A stretch of 64,000 bases of DNA from Sphingomonas sp. S1-29 (GCF_026167545.1 NZ_CP110678.1:2601501-2665500), one strand, 5' to 3'. Shown: positions 35,398 to 45,104, counted from the first letter of the stretch. The notes: a model not told the origin generated them from the letters alone. Made by a program: numbers and translations.

Positions 35398-38300
35398 GCG
35401 GTCACCGGTCCCCGGCCGTCGTCGTCGCCGCGCGGTCGCGGCGCTTCCTGCGCCTTGTGCTTTTCGCTGACGCTCTCGGGATGGCCGTGCACCTCGCCGC
35501 CGAACAATTTGCGCACCATCACGTAGAACAACGGCACGAAGAAGATCGCCAGCACCGTCGCGGCGATCATCCCGCCGATCACCGCGGTACCGATCGCGAC
35601 GCGGCTGGCGGCGCCCGCGCCGGTCGAGATCGCCAACGGCACGACGCCGAAGATGAAGGCGAAGCTGGTCATCAGGATCGGCCGGAGCCGCAGCTTGGCC
35701 GCCTGCAGCGATGCCTCGACCGGCGAGGCGCCCTCGCGCTCGGCCTGTTCGGCGAATTCGACGATCAGGATCGCATTCTTCGCCGACAGTCCCATCGTCG
35801 TCAGCAGCCCGACCTGGAAATACACGTCGTTCTCCAGGCCACGAAGCCACACCGCGAGCGCCGCACCGAGCAGCCCCAGCGGAATGACCAGCATCACTGA
35901 AAACGGCACCGACCAGCTTTCGTACAGCGCGGCAAGGCACAGGAACACCACCAGCAGCGACAGCCCGTACAGCAACGGCGCCTGCCCCCCCGATACGCGC
36001 TCCTGATATGACAGCCCCGACCATTCGACCGAAACGCCGGGCAATTCGGCGGCAAGCTCCATCATCCGCTCCATCGCCGCGCCCGAACTCTCGCCCTCGG
36101 CGGGCTCGCCCTGGATCTGGTAGCTCGGCTGCCCCTGGAACCGGCCGAGCGTGGTCGGCGCGGTGCCCCAGCGGGTTTCGGCGAACGAGGAAAAGGGAGC
36201 CATCTGGCCGTTGCCGCCGCGCACGAACCAGTTGGTCAGATCCTCGGGGCTGGCGCGATAGGGAGCGTCGCCTTGGACATAGACCCGCTTCACACGCCCA
36301 CGATCGACGAAGTCGTTGACGTAAACCCCGCCCCACGCCGCCGACAGCGTCGAATCGACCTGATTGGGGTTGAGCCCCAGCGCCCCTGCGCGCGCCTGGT
36401 CGATCACCACTTCGAGCGTCGGCACGTCGGGCAATTCATTCTGCCGCACCGCATCGAGCAATGGATCGGCACGCGCGGCCTCGAGCAACGAATCGCGTCG
36501 CTGCTGGAAGGTCGCGCGGTCGAGGCCGCCGGTGTTGAGCAGCTGCATCGTGAAGCCCCCCGACTGGCCCAGGCCGCGCACCGGCGGCGGGTTCAGCGCG
36601 AAGAACTCGACGTCGCGCAGGCTCGCCAGGTCCTGCGTCGCGCGCCGGGTGATCGCCAGCGAGCTGTTCTCGGCGCCGGGCCTTTCGTCCCACGGCGCCA
36701 GGCTGACGAAACCGCGCCCGGCATTCTGGCCCGATCCGCCCTGGCCCGACCCAACGATCGTGTAGACGGTGTCGACATTTTCGTCGGCCTGTCCGAGGAA
36801 ATAGCGCTCGACCGCCTTGGCCGCCTCGAGCGTCCGCTCGCTGGTGGCGCCCGACGGCAGCGTAAACTGAATCTGCGCGCGGCCCTGATCCTCGTTGGGC
36901 AGGAAGCTGGTCGGCAGGCCGACGAACACCAGCACCAGGGCGGCGCACAGCCCGGCATAAACCAGCAGCGCCAGGATGCGGCGGCCGAACACCCATTTCA
37001 CGCCGTTGCGATAGCGCGTCGAGGTGCGGTCGAAAAAGGTGTTGAACTTGTCACCCATCCGCTTGCCGAACCGGCCGACCTTGGTCCGCGGCTCCTTGCG
37101 ATCGGCAGGGTTCTTGAGCAGCGTCGAGGTCAGCGCCGGGGTCAGCACCAGCGCGACGACCACCGACAGCAGCATCGACGAGATGACGGTGATCGAGAAC
37201 TGGCGATAGATCTCGCCCACCGACCCGCCGAAGAACGCCATCGGCGCGAACACCGCCGACAGCACCAGCCCGATCGCGATCAGCGCGGTTTGGATCTCGC
37301 TCATCGAGATGATCGTCGCCTCGCGCGGCGTCATACCCGGATTTTCCTCCATCACCCGCTCGACATTCTCGACGACGACGATCGCGTCGTCGACCAGCAG
37401 GCCGATCGAGAGCACCAGGCCGAACAGCGTGAGCGTGTTGATCGAAAAGCCGAAGATCGCGAGCACGCCGAAGGTGCCGAGCAGCACCACCGGCACCGCG
37501 ATCGCGGGGATCAGCGTGGCGCGCCAGCTCTGCAGGAAAACGAACATCACGATCACGACCAAAATGATCGCCTCGATCAGCGTCTTGACCACTTCTTCGA
37601 CCGACAATTTGATGAAGGTCGTCGAATCGCTCGGGTAGGCGTATTTATAGCCTTGCGGGAAGCTGCCTGCCTGCCGCTCGATCTCGGCCTTCACCAGCTC
37701 GGCGGTCTCGAGCGCGTCGGCACCGGGCGCCAGCTGCACCGCGATACCCGCGGCGGGGTGGCCGTTTAATCGGCTGATGTTGTTGTAGTTTTCCGACCCC
37801 AGCTCGACCCGCGCGACGTCCTTCAGCAGCACCTTCGAGCCGTCGGTCTGCGTCTTGACGATGATCTGCTGGAATTGCTCGGGCGTCGTGAGCCGCGACT
37901 TGGCGGTCACCGTCGCGTTGAGCATCTGCCCCGCGGGGGCCGGCAGCGCGCCGATCTGGCCGGCGGCGACCTGGGTATTCTGCGCCTCGATCGCGGCGAC
38001 GACGTCCGACGGCATCAGATCGAACCCAGACAGCGCGAACGGATTCAGCCAGATCCGCATCGCATATTGGCTGCCGAAGACGTTGACGTCGCCGACACCC
38101 TGGATCCGCCCGATCGGGTCCTGCAGGTTCGACACCAGAAAGTCCGACACGTCGATATTGGTACTGCGATCGGTCTCGTCATAGACCGACACCACCAGCA
38201 GGAAGTCCGAGCTCGACTTGGAGACGCGCAGGCCCTGCTGCTGCACCTGCTGGGGCAGCCGCGGGATCGCCTGCTGCACCTGGTTCTGGACCTGTACCTG

Positions 38301-38612
38301 CGCAATGTCGGGATCGACGCCCTTTTCGAAGGTGACGGTGACCGTCACCTGCCCCGACGAGCTCGAGGTCGATGAAAAATAGATGAGGCCGTCGATGCCG
38401 GTCAGCTGTTGCTCAATCACCTGGGTGACCGAGGATTCGAGGATTTCGGCCGACGCGCCGGGATAGGTCGCGCGGATGTTCACCTCGGGGGGGGCGATGT
38501 CGGGATATTGCGCGATTGGCAGCGTTAGAATGCCGCCGAGGCCGGCGAGCATGATGACGATCGAGATCACCCAGGCAAAGATCGGCCGATCGATGAAGAT
38601 ACGCGAAATCAT
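35394..38612 (-). CDS. RND multidrug efflux pump, HAE1 (AcrB/MexB) type
   Basis: About 1072 residues from ATG 38612 (MISRIFIDRPIFAWV is the standard AcrB-type start; the frame to 38648 is an artefact). Twelve membrane helices in two halves, each with a large periplasmic loop. Helix 4 has VGLLVDDAIVVVENVER-like residues with the proton-relay Asp pair (LLVDDAIVV), and GRAQIQ and NAILIVEFA lie in the expected places. It drives proton-coupled export of drugs, dyes, detergents or solvents across the envelope with the adaptor and outer membrane factor genes on either side. No repressor gene is adjacent. Confidence 0.95.
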   Translation of the reverse strand: MISRIFIDRPIFAWVISIVIMLAGLGGILTLPIAQYPDIAPPEVNIRATYPGASAEILESSVTQVIEQQLTGIDGLIYFSSTSSSSGQVTVTVTFEKGVDPDIAQVQVQNQVQQAIPRLPQQVQQQGLRVSKSSSDFLLVVSVYDETDRSTNIDVSDFLVSNLQDPIGRIQGVGDVNVFGSQYAMRIWLNPFALSGFDLMPSDVVAAIEAQNTQVAAGQIGALPAPAGQMLNATVTAKSRLTTPEQFQQIIVKTQTDGSKVLLKDVARVELGSENYNNISRLNGHPAAGIAVQLAPGADALETAELVKAEIERQAGSFPQGYKYAYPSDSTTFIKLSVEEVVKTLIEAIILVVIVMFVFLQSWRATLIPAIAVPVVLLGTFGVLAIFGFSINTLTLFGLVLSIGLLVDDAIVVVENVERVMEENPGMTPREATIISMSEIQTALIAIGLVLSAVFAPMAFFGGSVGEIYRQFSITVISSMLLSVVVALVLTPALTSTLLKNPADRKEPRTKVGRFGKRMGDKFNTFFDRTSTRYRNGVKWVFGRRILALLVYAGLCAALVLVFVGLPTSFLPNEDQGRAQIQFTLPSGATSERTLEAAKAVERYFLGQADENVDTVYTIVGSGQGGSGQNAGRGFVSLAPWDERPGAENSSLAITRRATQDLASLRDVEFFALNPPPVRGLGQSGGFTMQLLNTGGLDRATFQQRRDSLLEAARADPLLDAVRQNELPDVPTLEVVIDQARAGALGLNPNQVDSTLSAAWGGVYVNDFVDRGRVKRVYVQGDAPYRASPEDLTNWFVRGGNGQMAPFSSFAETRWGTAPTTLGRFQGQPSYQIQGEPAEGESSGAAMERMMELAAELPGVSVEWSGLSYQERVSGGQAPLLYGLSLLVVFLCLAALYESWSVPFSVMLVIPLGLLGAALAVWLRGLENDVYFQVGLLTTMGLSAKNAILIVEFAEQAEREGASPVEASLQAAKLRLRPILMTSFAFIFGVVPLAISTGAGAASRVAIGTAVIGGMIAATVLAIFFVPLFYVMVRKLFGGEVHGHPESVSEKHKAQEAPRPRGDDDGRGPVTA

Positions 38613-38619
38613 GGCGCGT

Positions 38620-39825
38620 TCAGTTCCCGGCCTTGGCGGTGCCTGCACCCTGCGCGCGCTGTGGCCGCATCGTCGCGGGCGAACCGGCGGGCACCGGGCG
38701 AACCGTCTGCCCCGGCTGCGCGCGGCCCAGCCCTTCGACGATCACACGGTCGCCCGCGCGGACGCCGCCGGTGACCAGCCATTTGTCGCCCACCGTCTGC
38801 TCGGCGCGCACGTTGCGGCGCACCGCCTTGTTGTCGGGGCCGACGATCAGCACCGTCGCATTGCCGCGCGGGTCGCGCGAGATGCCCGCCTGCGGCACCA
38901 GGATCGCGCGGCGTGCGGTCGCCTGGCTGAAGCGCGCGCGGACATACATGCCCGGCAGCAGCAGTCCTTGGGGATTGGGGAAGCGCGCGCGCAGCGTGAC
39001 CGCGCCCGTCTCGGGATCGACCATCGCCTCGGCGAACTGCAGCGTCCCGACCTGGCCGTAATCGCTGCCGTCCTCGAGCCGCAGCCGCACCTCGGCGGTC
39101 GAGGGAATGGTGTTGTCGGTCGCCAGCGCGCGGCGCAGCGCCAGCAGGTCGGCGCTCGATTGCTGGATATCGATGAAGATCGGATCGAGCCGCTGGATCA
39201 TCGTCAGCGCCTCGGCCTGGTTGGCGGTCACCAGCGCGCCGGTGGTCGCCAGGCTGCGGCCGATCCGACCGGTGATCGGTGCGGGCACGTTGGTGAAGCG
39301 AAGGTTGATCCGCGCGGTTTCGAGCAAGGCGCGCTGCTGCTGGACCGACGCTGCCGCCTGGCGCGCCGCCGCCTGCGCGTCGGTATATTCCTGCTTCGAC
39401 ACCGCCTCGATCTCGGCAAGCGGACGAAAGCGGTCGGCGCGCGCCGATTGCGCGGTCAGATTGGCCTGCGCGTTGGCAAGGTTCGCCTCGGCCTCGGCCA
39501 CTGCGGCGCGATAGATGCTGGGATCGACCTGGTACAGCGTCTGCCCCTGGCGGACGATGCTGCCCTCGGTGAACAATCGCGCCTTGATGACCCCCGACAC
39601 CTGCGGCCGGACATCAGACGTCTCGAACGCCGCGGCGCGGCCCGCGAGTTCGGTGGTCAGCGGGACCTGCTCTGCCTGCAGCGTCACCACACCGACTTCG
39701 GGGGTGCCGCCCTTGCCCTTCGCCTTGCCGGCGGCTTCGTCTTCTCCGCCCCCGCCGCACGCGGCAAGCAGGCAGAGCACCGGGGCGAGGCACGCGATTT
39801 TACGATGCAACAGCAGGCCTCGCAC
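38620..39825 (-). CDS. RND efflux periplasmic adaptor (membrane fusion protein)
   Basis: 401 residues. Lipoprotein signal with lipobox LLAAC, then the usual MFP order: beta barrel and lipoyl half (VPLTTELAGRAAAFETSDVRPQVSGVIKARLFTEGSIVRQGQTLYQVD), a coiled-coil hairpin of Ala/Gln-rich helices, lipoyl second half (VPAPITGRIGRSLATTGALV), beta barrel (GAVTLRARFPNPQGLLLPGMYVRARF) and a membrane-proximal domain. It links pump and outer membrane channel. First gene of the operon; seven bases separate it from the pump gene. Confidence 0.93.
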   Translation of the reverse strand: MRGLLLHRKIACLAPVLCLLAACGGGGEDEAAGKAKGKGGTPEVGVVTLQAEQVPLTTELAGRAAAFETSDVRPQVSGVIKARLFTEGSIVRQGQTLYQVDPSIYRAAVAEAEANLANAQANLTAQSARADRFRPLAEIEAVSKQEYTDAQAAARQAAASVQQQRALLETARINLRFTNVPAPITGRIGRSLATTGALVTANQAEALTMIQRLDPIFIDIQQSSADLLALRRALATDNTIPSTAEVRLRLEDGSDYGQVGTLQFAEAMVDPETGAVTLRARFPNPQGLLLPGMYVRARFSQATARRAILVPQAGISRDPRGNATVLIVGPDNKAVRRNVRAEQTVGDKWLVTGGVRAGDRVIVEGLGRAQPGQTVRPVPAGSPATMRPQRAQGAGTAKAGN

Positions 39826-39972
39826 GAACGAAGGGAAAGTGATTGCTCCGTCCCAATGGTCCAGGGATGGAGCCGCGATAACCGGGCCAGTAACTAATTA
39901 CCTTACGCGAACGTTCCCGATTAGGGCCTTTTCATCCTTTTTGGTGCGCTGCGCAATACGGGCCGAGGGAAG

Positions 39973-40016
39973 AAACCCCGATTGCCGTAGCTGCCGGGCC
40001 CGGTCGGGCCGGGGTT
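39973..40016 (-). terminator. Possible terminator after the TlpA-like gene
   Basis: Downstream of the minus-strand TlpA-like stop, AACCCCG and CGGGGTT flank an inner GC hairpin, followed by TTCTTCCC. The branched stem and short T-rich end could terminate the gene before the efflux operon promoter. The T-run is weak. Confidence 0.4.
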
Positions 40017-40024
40017 CGGGGCTC

Positions 40025-40636
40025 CTATGCCGCGCTGGCTTCGGCGATCAGATCGCGTGCGGCGTCGTTCGACCAGTCCATGCTGCCCGTCATCCGCCAC
40101 ACTTCCTTGCCCGCCGCATCGTACAGGATCGTCGTCGGCAAATTGGCGCCTAGCCCGACCGAGAAGCGCAGATCGGGGTCGGTCCACGGCTCGAGCGCCT
40201 TGAAGCCCGCCTTCTCGAAATAGGGCACCACCTTGGCCGGCCCGTCGAGGTCCTGGCTGATCGTCAGCACCTTCAGCGCATCGCCCTCGCGCTGCGCCAG
40301 CGCATCGAGCGTCGGCATTTCCTTCACGCACGGCGCGCACCAGGTCGCCCAAAGGTTCAGCAACACCGGCTTGCCAGCGAACGCCGCCAGCGTCGTCTTG
40401 ACGCCCTTGGCATCGGCAAAGGCGAAATCGGGCGCGGCTTCGCCCTTGTGGCTGCGGTCGAGCATGCCGATCGCGTTCTCGGCACCCGGGGCTGCGGGGG
40501 AAGGCGCGGCGGCGACGGTGTTGGCGGGGGCAACGCTGTTGGCTTGCTCCGCTCCCCCGTCTTGCCTATCGCAGCCGCCTGCAAGCAGGCCGAGCCCGAG
40601 GAGAAGCGTGATAGCTGGACGCACGGACAGTTCCAA
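40025..40636 (-). CDS. TlpA-family thioredoxin-like lipoprotein
   Basis: About 200 residues. Hydrophobic signal with lipobox LLAGGC (Cys 22), an Ala/Pro-rich linker, then a thioredoxin fold with WCAPC active site (99-103), preceded by LLNLWAT and followed by a cis-Pro loop (NLPTTILYD). It acts as a thiol-disulfide reductase in the periplasm, as in cytochrome c maturation or copper-site assembly; partners are not nearby. Start TTG 40636 or GTG 40624; neither has a strong RBS. Divergent from argH with almost no space between the starts, so promoters must overlap. Confidence 0.88.
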   Translation of the reverse strand: MELSVRPAITLLLGLGLLAGGCDRQDGGAEQANSVAPANTVAAAPSPAAPGAENAIGMLDRSHKGEAAPDFAFADAKGVKTTLAAFAGKPVLLNLWATWCAPCVKEMPTLDALAQREGDALKVLTISQDLDGPAKVVPYFEKAGFKALEPWTDPDLRFSVGLGANLPTTILYDAAGKEVWRMTGSMDWSNDAARDLIAEASAA

Positions 40637-40640
40637 TCAG

Positions 40641-42017
40641 ATGTGGGGCGGGCGCTTCGCTGAAGGCCCGTCGGCGGTGATGCGTGAGATTAACGCATCG
40701 ATCCCGTTCGACAAGCGAATGTGGCGCCAGGACATCGCCGCGTCGAAGGCGCACGCCGCGATGCTCGGCGCGCAGGGCATCGTCGCCGCCGACGATGTGG
40801 CAGCGATCCTCGCTGGACTCGATCAAGTCGCCGCCGATTACCAGCGCGACGGCCCCGCCGACGATCTGGCGCTCGAAGACATCCATATGCAGACCGAAGC
40901 GCGGCTGACCGACAAGATCGGCGCCGCCGCAGGCCGCCTTCACACCGCGCGCAGCCGCAACGACCAGGTCGCGACCGATTTCCGGCTATGGGTGCGCGAC
41001 GCGATCGACCAAGTGCTCGGCGCGCTCGATGCAATGCAGGACGCGCTGCTCGCCCGCGCCGAACAGCATGCCGGCGACGTGATGCCGGGCTTCACCCATC
41101 TGCAATCGGCGCAGCCGGTGACGCTCGGCCATCATCTGATGGCGTATCACGCGATGATCGCGCGTGACGCCAGCCGCTTCGCCGATGCGCGCGCGCGGAT
41201 GAACCGTTGCCCCTTGGGTGCCGCGGCTCTGGCCGGCACCGGCTTCCCGATCGACCGCAATGCCACCGCCGCCGCGCTCGGCTTCGACGGCCCGACCGCC
41301 AATTCGCTCGATTCGGTCAGCGACCGCGACTTCGCGATCGATTATCTCGCCAGCGCCGCGCAATGCGCGCTCCACCTCAGCCGGCTCGCCGAGGAATTCG
41401 TGCTCTGGGCGTCGCAGCCCTTCGGCTTCGTCGCGCTGTCGGATCAATGGTCGACCGGCAGCTCGATCATGCCGCAGAAGCGCAATCCCGACGCGGCCGA
41501 ACTGGTGCGCGGCCATTCAGGCCGGATCCTGGGCTGCCAGATGGCGCTGATGGTGACGATGAAGGGGCTGCCGCTCGCCTATTCGAAGGACATGCAGGAC
41601 GACAAGCCGCCGGTGTTCGAGGCGCACGACCTGCTCGGCCTGTCGATCGCGGCGATGACCGGGATGATCGAAAGCGCGACCTTCCGCGCCGATCGGATGC
41701 GCGCGGTCGCCGACGCAGGCTTCGCCACCGCCACCGATCTCGCCGACTGGCTGGTGCGCGAGGCGGGGCTGCCCTTCCGCGAGGCGCACCACGTCACCGG
41801 CCGCGCGGTCGCGCGCGCCGAAGCGCTCGGCTGCAAGCTCGAAGCGATGCCGCTCGCCGAACTCACCGCGATCGACCAGCGGATCGACGCGCGGGTGTTC
41901 GACGTGCTCAGCATCGATGCCTCGGTCGCCAGCCGCCGCAGCTTCGGCGGCACCGCGCCGGATCGCGTGCGCGAAGCCATTGCCGCAGGCCGGGCGTTGC
42001 GCGAGAAGCGGGCATGA
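40641..42017 (+). CDS. argH: Argininosuccinate lyase
   Basis: 458 residues, the family length. ATG 40641 gives [11 protein letters not shown], the conserved start; the frame is open to 40233 across the divergent TlpA-like gene, which is artefact. Signature motifs: [33 protein letters not shown], and [19 protein letters not shown] (fumarase/aspartase lyase signature with the mobile catalytic Ser loop). It splits argininosuccinate to arginine and fumarate, last step of arginine synthesis. The stop overlaps the ATG of the small lipoprotein gene (ATGA), then lysA follows, so a three-gene operon. Confidence 0.96.
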   Translation: MWGGRFAEGPSAVMREINASIPFDKRMWRQDIAASKAHAAMLGAQGIVAADDVAAILAGLDQVAADYQRDGPADDLALEDIHMQTEARLTDKIGAAAGRLHTARSRNDQVATDFRLWVRDAIDQVLGALDAMQDALLARAEQHAGDVMPGFTHLQSAQPVTLGHHLMAYHAMIARDASRFADARARMNRCPLGAAALAGTGFPIDRNATAAALGFDGPTANSLDSVSDRDFAIDYLASAAQCALHLSRLAEEFVLWASQPFGFVALSDQWSTGSSIMPQKRNPDAAELVRGHSGRILGCQMALMVTMKGLPLAYSKDMQDDKPPVFEAHDLLGLSIAAMTGMIESATFRADRMRAVADAGFATATDLADWLVREAGLPFREAHHVTGRAVARAEALGCKLEAMPLAELTAIDQRIDARVFDVLSIDASVASRRSFGGTAPDRVREAIAAGRALREKRA

Positions 42018-42253
42018 TCCGCTTCCTCCTGATTCCCGTCGCGTTGCTCGCGCTGTCGGCCTGCGGCTCGCGCGGGCGGCTGGAACCCGCGCCGGGCAAG
42101 ACGCTGCCCGTCGCGCCCTATGGCGCGCAACAAGCGCCCAATGCCGATGAATTGCTGACCTCGACCTCGCAGCAGCGCCCGGTGCGCAGCGACGAACTCC
42201 TCACCACCTCCGAAGAGCGTCCCAACGACCCCTTCGCTTTGCCGCCGCGCTGA
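42014..42253 (+). CDS. lptM: Small lipoprotein, LptM/YifL-like
   Basis: 79 residues: signal with lipobox LSAC (ALLALSACG), then [18 protein letters not shown] and a Pro/Gln/Ser-rich tail. A short lipoprotein between argH and lysA with a conserved G(x)LxxP start fits the LptM (YifL) family, which assists disulfide maturation of the LptD LPS translocon in the outer membrane. The homology is short, so the role is probable rather than certain. Coupled to argH by a four-base overlap; lysA begins five bases after the stop. Confidence 0.65.
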   Translation: MIRFLLIPVALLALSACGSRGRLEPAPGKTLPVAPYGAQQAPNADELLTSTSQQRPVRSDELLTTSEERPNDPFALPPR

Positions 42254-42257
42254 ACCG

Positions 42258-43514
42258 ATGGACCATTTTTCGCACAAAGACGGCGTGCTTCACGTCGAGG
42301 ACGTCAGCGTGGAGGCGATCGCCGAGGCGGTCGGCACCCCGGTGTACATCTATTCGCGCGCCACGCTCGAACGCCATGCGCAGGTGTTCCGCCAAGCGGT
42401 CGCCCCCGCGGGGCGGACGCATGTCGCCTACGCGGTAAAGGCAAACCCCAACCTGGCGGTGCTCAAGGTCCTCGCCGGGCAGGGCTATGGCGCCGACGTC
42501 GTCTCGGGCGGCGAGATGGCGCGCGCGCTCGCGGCAGGCATGGCGCCCGGCGACATCGTATTCTCGGGCGTCGGCAAGACCCGCGACGAGCTGACCGCCG
42601 GGCTCGATGCCGGGATCGGCCAGTTCAACCTCGAGCTCGAGGAAGAAGGCCGCGTCCTCGGCGCACTTGCCGCCGCCCGCGGCCAGCGCGCGCCCGCGAC
42701 GCTGCGGGTCAATCCCGATGTCGACGCCGGAACGCACGCCAAGATCTCGACCGGGCGCGCCGAGAACAAGTTCGGCGTCGCGATCGATCAGGCGCCGGCG
42801 ATGTTCGACCGGCTGGCGAAGGAACCCGGCCTCAACCTGCGCGGCGTCGCGGTGCATATCGGCAGCCAGCTCGCCGATCTCGCCCCGCTCGAACGTGCGT
42901 TCGAGCGCGTCGGGCAGCTGGTGGCCGAGCTTCGCGCCGCGGGGCATGCGATCAGCCATGTCGATCTCGGCGGCGGCCTCGGCGTACCCTATCGCCCCGG
43001 CGAGACGCTGCCCGAACCCGCGGCGTTCGGCGCGATGGTCGCGCGCGTGACCGCGGGCTGGGACGTCACCTTGATGTTCGAGCCCGGCCGCGTGATCGCG
43101 GGCAATGCCGGGGTGCTGCTGACCCGCGTCGTGTGGGTGAAGCCGTCGAGCGGCCACCCTTATGTCATCGTCGACGCCGCGATGAACGACCTGGCGCGCC
43201 CCGCGCTGTACGACGCCTATCACGATTTTGTCGCGGTGCGCCCGACTGGGCAGCGGCTGACCGCCAACATCGCCGGCCCGGTCTGCGAAAGCGGCGACAC
43301 CTTCGCGATGGGCCGCGAGATCGACGCGATGGCGAGCGGCGACCTTGCGGTATTCCGCACCGCCGGCGCCTATGGCGCGACGATGGCAAGCACCTACAAT
43401 AGCCGCGCCAAGGTGCCCGAAGTGCTGGTCGACGGTGCGCGGTTCGCGGTGGTGTCCGAGCGCGTTACCCCGCAGGCGATCCTGGCGGCGGAAACGATCC
43501 CGGAGTGGCTGTAG
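42258..43514 (+). CDS. lysA: Diaminopimelate decarboxylase
   Basis: 418 residues. PLP-binding Lys is K61 in YAVKANPN; other fold III decarboxylase motifs are HIGSQL (substrate loop), GGGLGVPY (phosphate-binding Gly loop), EPGR, and CESGDTF near the C-terminus with the catalytic Cys from the partner subunit. It converts meso-diaminopimelate to lysine and CO2. Third gene of the argH operon. The repeat pair that follows at 43524 may serve as transcript end. Confidence 0.96.
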   Translation: MDHFSHKDGVLHVEDVSVEAIAEAVGTPVYIYSRATLERHAQVFRQAVAPAGRTHVAYAVKANPNLAVLKVLAGQGYGADVVSGGEMARALAAGMAPGDIVFSGVGKTRDELTAGLDAGIGQFNLELEEEGRVLGALAAARGQRAPATLRVNPDVDAGTHAKISTGRAENKFGVAIDQAPAMFDRLAKEPGLNLRGVAVHIGSQLADLAPLERAFERVGQLVAELRAAGHAISHVDLGGGLGVPYRPGETLPEPAAFGAMVARVTAGWDVTLMFEPGRVIAGNAGVLLTRVVWVKPSSGHPYVIVDAAMNDLARPALYDAYHDFVAVRPTGQRLTANIAGPVCESGDTFAMGREIDAMASGDLAVFRTAGAYGATMASTYNSRAKVPEVLVDGARFAVVSERVTPQAILAAETIPEWL

Positions 43515-43523
43515 CGCGCCCTC

Positions 43524-43618
43524 GCCCCGTTCGTGCTGAGCTTGTCGAAGCACCGTTCTTCTCCTTCGACCGCCAGCAAAGGAAGAACGGCATTTCGACA
43601 GGCTCAATGCGAACGGGA
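43524..43618. repeat. REP-like inverted repeat, family A, copy 1
   Basis: Left arm CGTTCGTGCTGAGCTTGTCG and right arm with CGACAGGCTCAATGCGAACG, imperfect complements separated by about 40 bases. The same arms occur at 49298 and 50208. Located between lysA and the siroheme gene. Typical of the interspersed palindromes of sphingomonad-like genomes. Confidence 0.8.
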
Positions 43619-43628
43619 CAATAGGATC

Positions 43629-44408
43629 ATGCGCGAAACCGGCCTCCCGATCATCGTCCGCCTCGACGGCAAACCCGTGATCCTGGTCGGCGAGGGCGAG
43701 GCCGCCGACGCCAAGCGCCGCCTGCTCGAACGCGCGGGCGCCATTCCCGTGCCCGAAAGCGACCCCGCCCGCCTCGCGATCGTCGCGCTCGAAGACGGTG
43801 ACGAAGCCGCGCGCATCGCCGCCGCGCTCAAGGCAGCGGGCAAGCTGGTCAACGTCGTCGACCGCCCCGAGCTCTGCGACTTCACGCTCCCCGCGATCGT
43901 CGATCGCTCGCCGGTGCTGATCGCGGTCGCGACCGGCGGCGCCTCGGCGGGGCTCGCGGCAGCACTCCGCCAGCGGCTCGAAGGATTGCTCCCCCAAGCG
44001 CTCGGCCCGCTAGCGACCGCGCTCGCCGCTGCGCGCGGCGCGATGCGCGAGCGTTTCCCCGACGGTCGCGCCCGCCGCAACGCGATCTCCGACGCGCTGG
44101 GCGAGGGCGGGGCGCTCGACCCCTTCGGCCGGATCGATGCCGGCAGCGTCGACCGCTGGCTGGCCAACGAACAGGGCGCGCGTCTGCCGCGGCTGGTGCG
44201 GATCGACCTGGTCTCGGCCGAACCCGACGCGCTCACGCTGCGCGCGGCGCGGATGCTGGCGCAGGCCGACCGCGTCTATCACCGCCCGGGCGTGCCGCCT
44301 GCGATCCTCGACCGCGCCCGCGCCGACGCGATCCGCATCGCCTGCGCCGCGCCGCCCGCCGATCCGGGCGAAGGCCTGTCGGTCGATCTGGCGATGCGCG
44401 GGCGCTAA
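43629..44408 (+). CDS. Precorrin-2 dehydrogenase/sirohydrochlorin ferrochelatase (CysG N-terminal type) with methylase-like tail
   Basis: 259 residues from ATG 43629; the longer frame upstream reads through a palindromic repeat and is not coding. Residues 1-150 match the Met8p/CysG-A fold: LPIIVRLDGKPVILVGEGEAA (NAD-binding), VVDRPELCDFTLPAIVDRSPVLIAVATGG and SAGLAAALRQRLE. It oxidises precorrin-2 and inserts Fe(II) to make siroheme for sulfite/nitrite reductase. Residues from about 190 (VRIDLVSAEPDALTLRAARMLAQADRVYHR) look like the first 60 residues of a uroporphyrinogen-III methyltransferase but stop there, so the second CysG domain is truncated. Confidence 0.85.
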   Translation: MRETGLPIIVRLDGKPVILVGEGEAADAKRRLLERAGAIPVPESDPARLAIVALEDGDEAARIAAALKAAGKLVNVVDRPELCDFTLPAIVDRSPVLIAVATGGASAGLAAALRQRLEGLLPQALGPLATALAAARGAMRERFPDGRARRNAISDALGEGGALDPFGRIDAGSVDRWLANEQGARLPRLVRIDLVSAEPDALTLRAARMLAQADRVYHRPGVPPAILDRARADAIRIACAAPPADPGEGLSVDLAMRGR

Positions 44409-44421
44409 GCCTGCCCACACT

Positions 44422-44500
44422 CCGTTCGTTTCGAGCGAAGTCGAGAAACCGAAGCCGGACGGTTGGTGGCCGTTTCTCGACTACGCTCGAAACGAACGGG
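44422..44500. repeat. REP-like inverted repeat, family B, copy 1
   Basis: Arms CGTTCGTTTCGAGCGAAGTC and GTTTCTCGACTACGCTCGAA with the continuation AACGAACGGG; about 25 bases each, nearly perfect complements. It lies between convergent genes (siroheme gene and FMN reductase) and may act as a two-way terminator. Second copy at 48914. Confidence 0.85.
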
Positions 44501-44510
44501 ATCGGGCAAT

Positions 44511-45047
44511 CTAACGCCGCAAAAACGTATCGATCTGCTGCATCATCACCCCAAGCTGCGGATCGGCATCGCCCAGCGGATCGCCCGGCGCCGACGAATT
44601 GATCGCCACCCCCATCGGCGTCGGCCAGCCGCGCAGCGCGTGGATGATCGTGCGCAGCGTCTGTAGCGTCGAGACTGCCGCCTGCCAGCCCGCCGCCACC
44701 GCGACGATCCCGACCGGCATCGAATCGAGATAGACGCGCGAATCGCCGCGCAGCAGCTCGATATGGTCGAGCGCGTTCTTCACCAACCCCGACAGCGATC
44801 CGTGATAGCCCGGCGATCCGATCACCAGCGCATCGGCGGTGCGCACCACCTCGAGGAAACGGACGATCGCGTCGTTGGCCAGCGCCTGGTCGGGATCGAA
44901 ATTGGGGAAGTCGATCGCCGCGCCGGTCAGCAAGGTCGTGCGCGCGCCGCCGCGCTCGGCATGCGCTAGCGCTGCGGAAAGTGCGCGGCTGGTACCCGAT
45001 TCGGCGCGGAGCGTGCCGCCGATGGCGACGATATGGAACGGCTGCAT
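44511..45047 (-). CDS. NADPH-dependent FMN reductase (SsuE/chromate reductase-like)
   Basis: 178 residues. Flavodoxin-like fold: FHIVAIGGTLRAESGTSRAL (FMN phosphate loop), then GSPGYHGSLSGLVKNALDHIE, the signature of NADPH-dependent FMN reductases. It reduces FMN or uses bound FMN to reduce quinones, azo compounds or chromate; which one cannot be told. Alone between the convergent siroheme gene and the fliS end of the flagellar block. Confidence 0.88.
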   Translation of the reverse strand: MQPFHIVAIGGTLRAESGTSRALSAALAHAERGGARTTLLTGAAIDFPNFDPDQALANDAIVRFLEVVRTADALVIGSPGYHGSLSGLVKNALDHIELLRGDSRVYLDSMPVGIVAVAAGWQAAVSTLQTLRTIIHALRGWPTPMGVAINSSAPGDPLGDADPQLGVMMQQIDTFLRR

Positions 45048-45104
45048 CGCCCACCCGCTACCGCATGCGGCGCGCCGACGCCATGCCGACGTTCAACTCG
45101 TGGG

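Noticed and set aside
34195..35526. Long plus-strand ORF opposite the outer membrane factor gene
   Set aside because: Antisense shadow of a high-GC gene, no family content.
33919..36336. Single 805-codon frame covering the outer membrane factor plus upstream DNA
   Set aside because: The part above 35397 overlaps the pump gene in another frame and lacks conserved content; the lipoprotein signal begins at 35397.
36273..37769. Long plus-strand ORF opposite the RND pump gene
   Set aside because: Arg/Asp/His-rich antisense shadow; the minus-strand frame encodes a complete AcrB-type pump.
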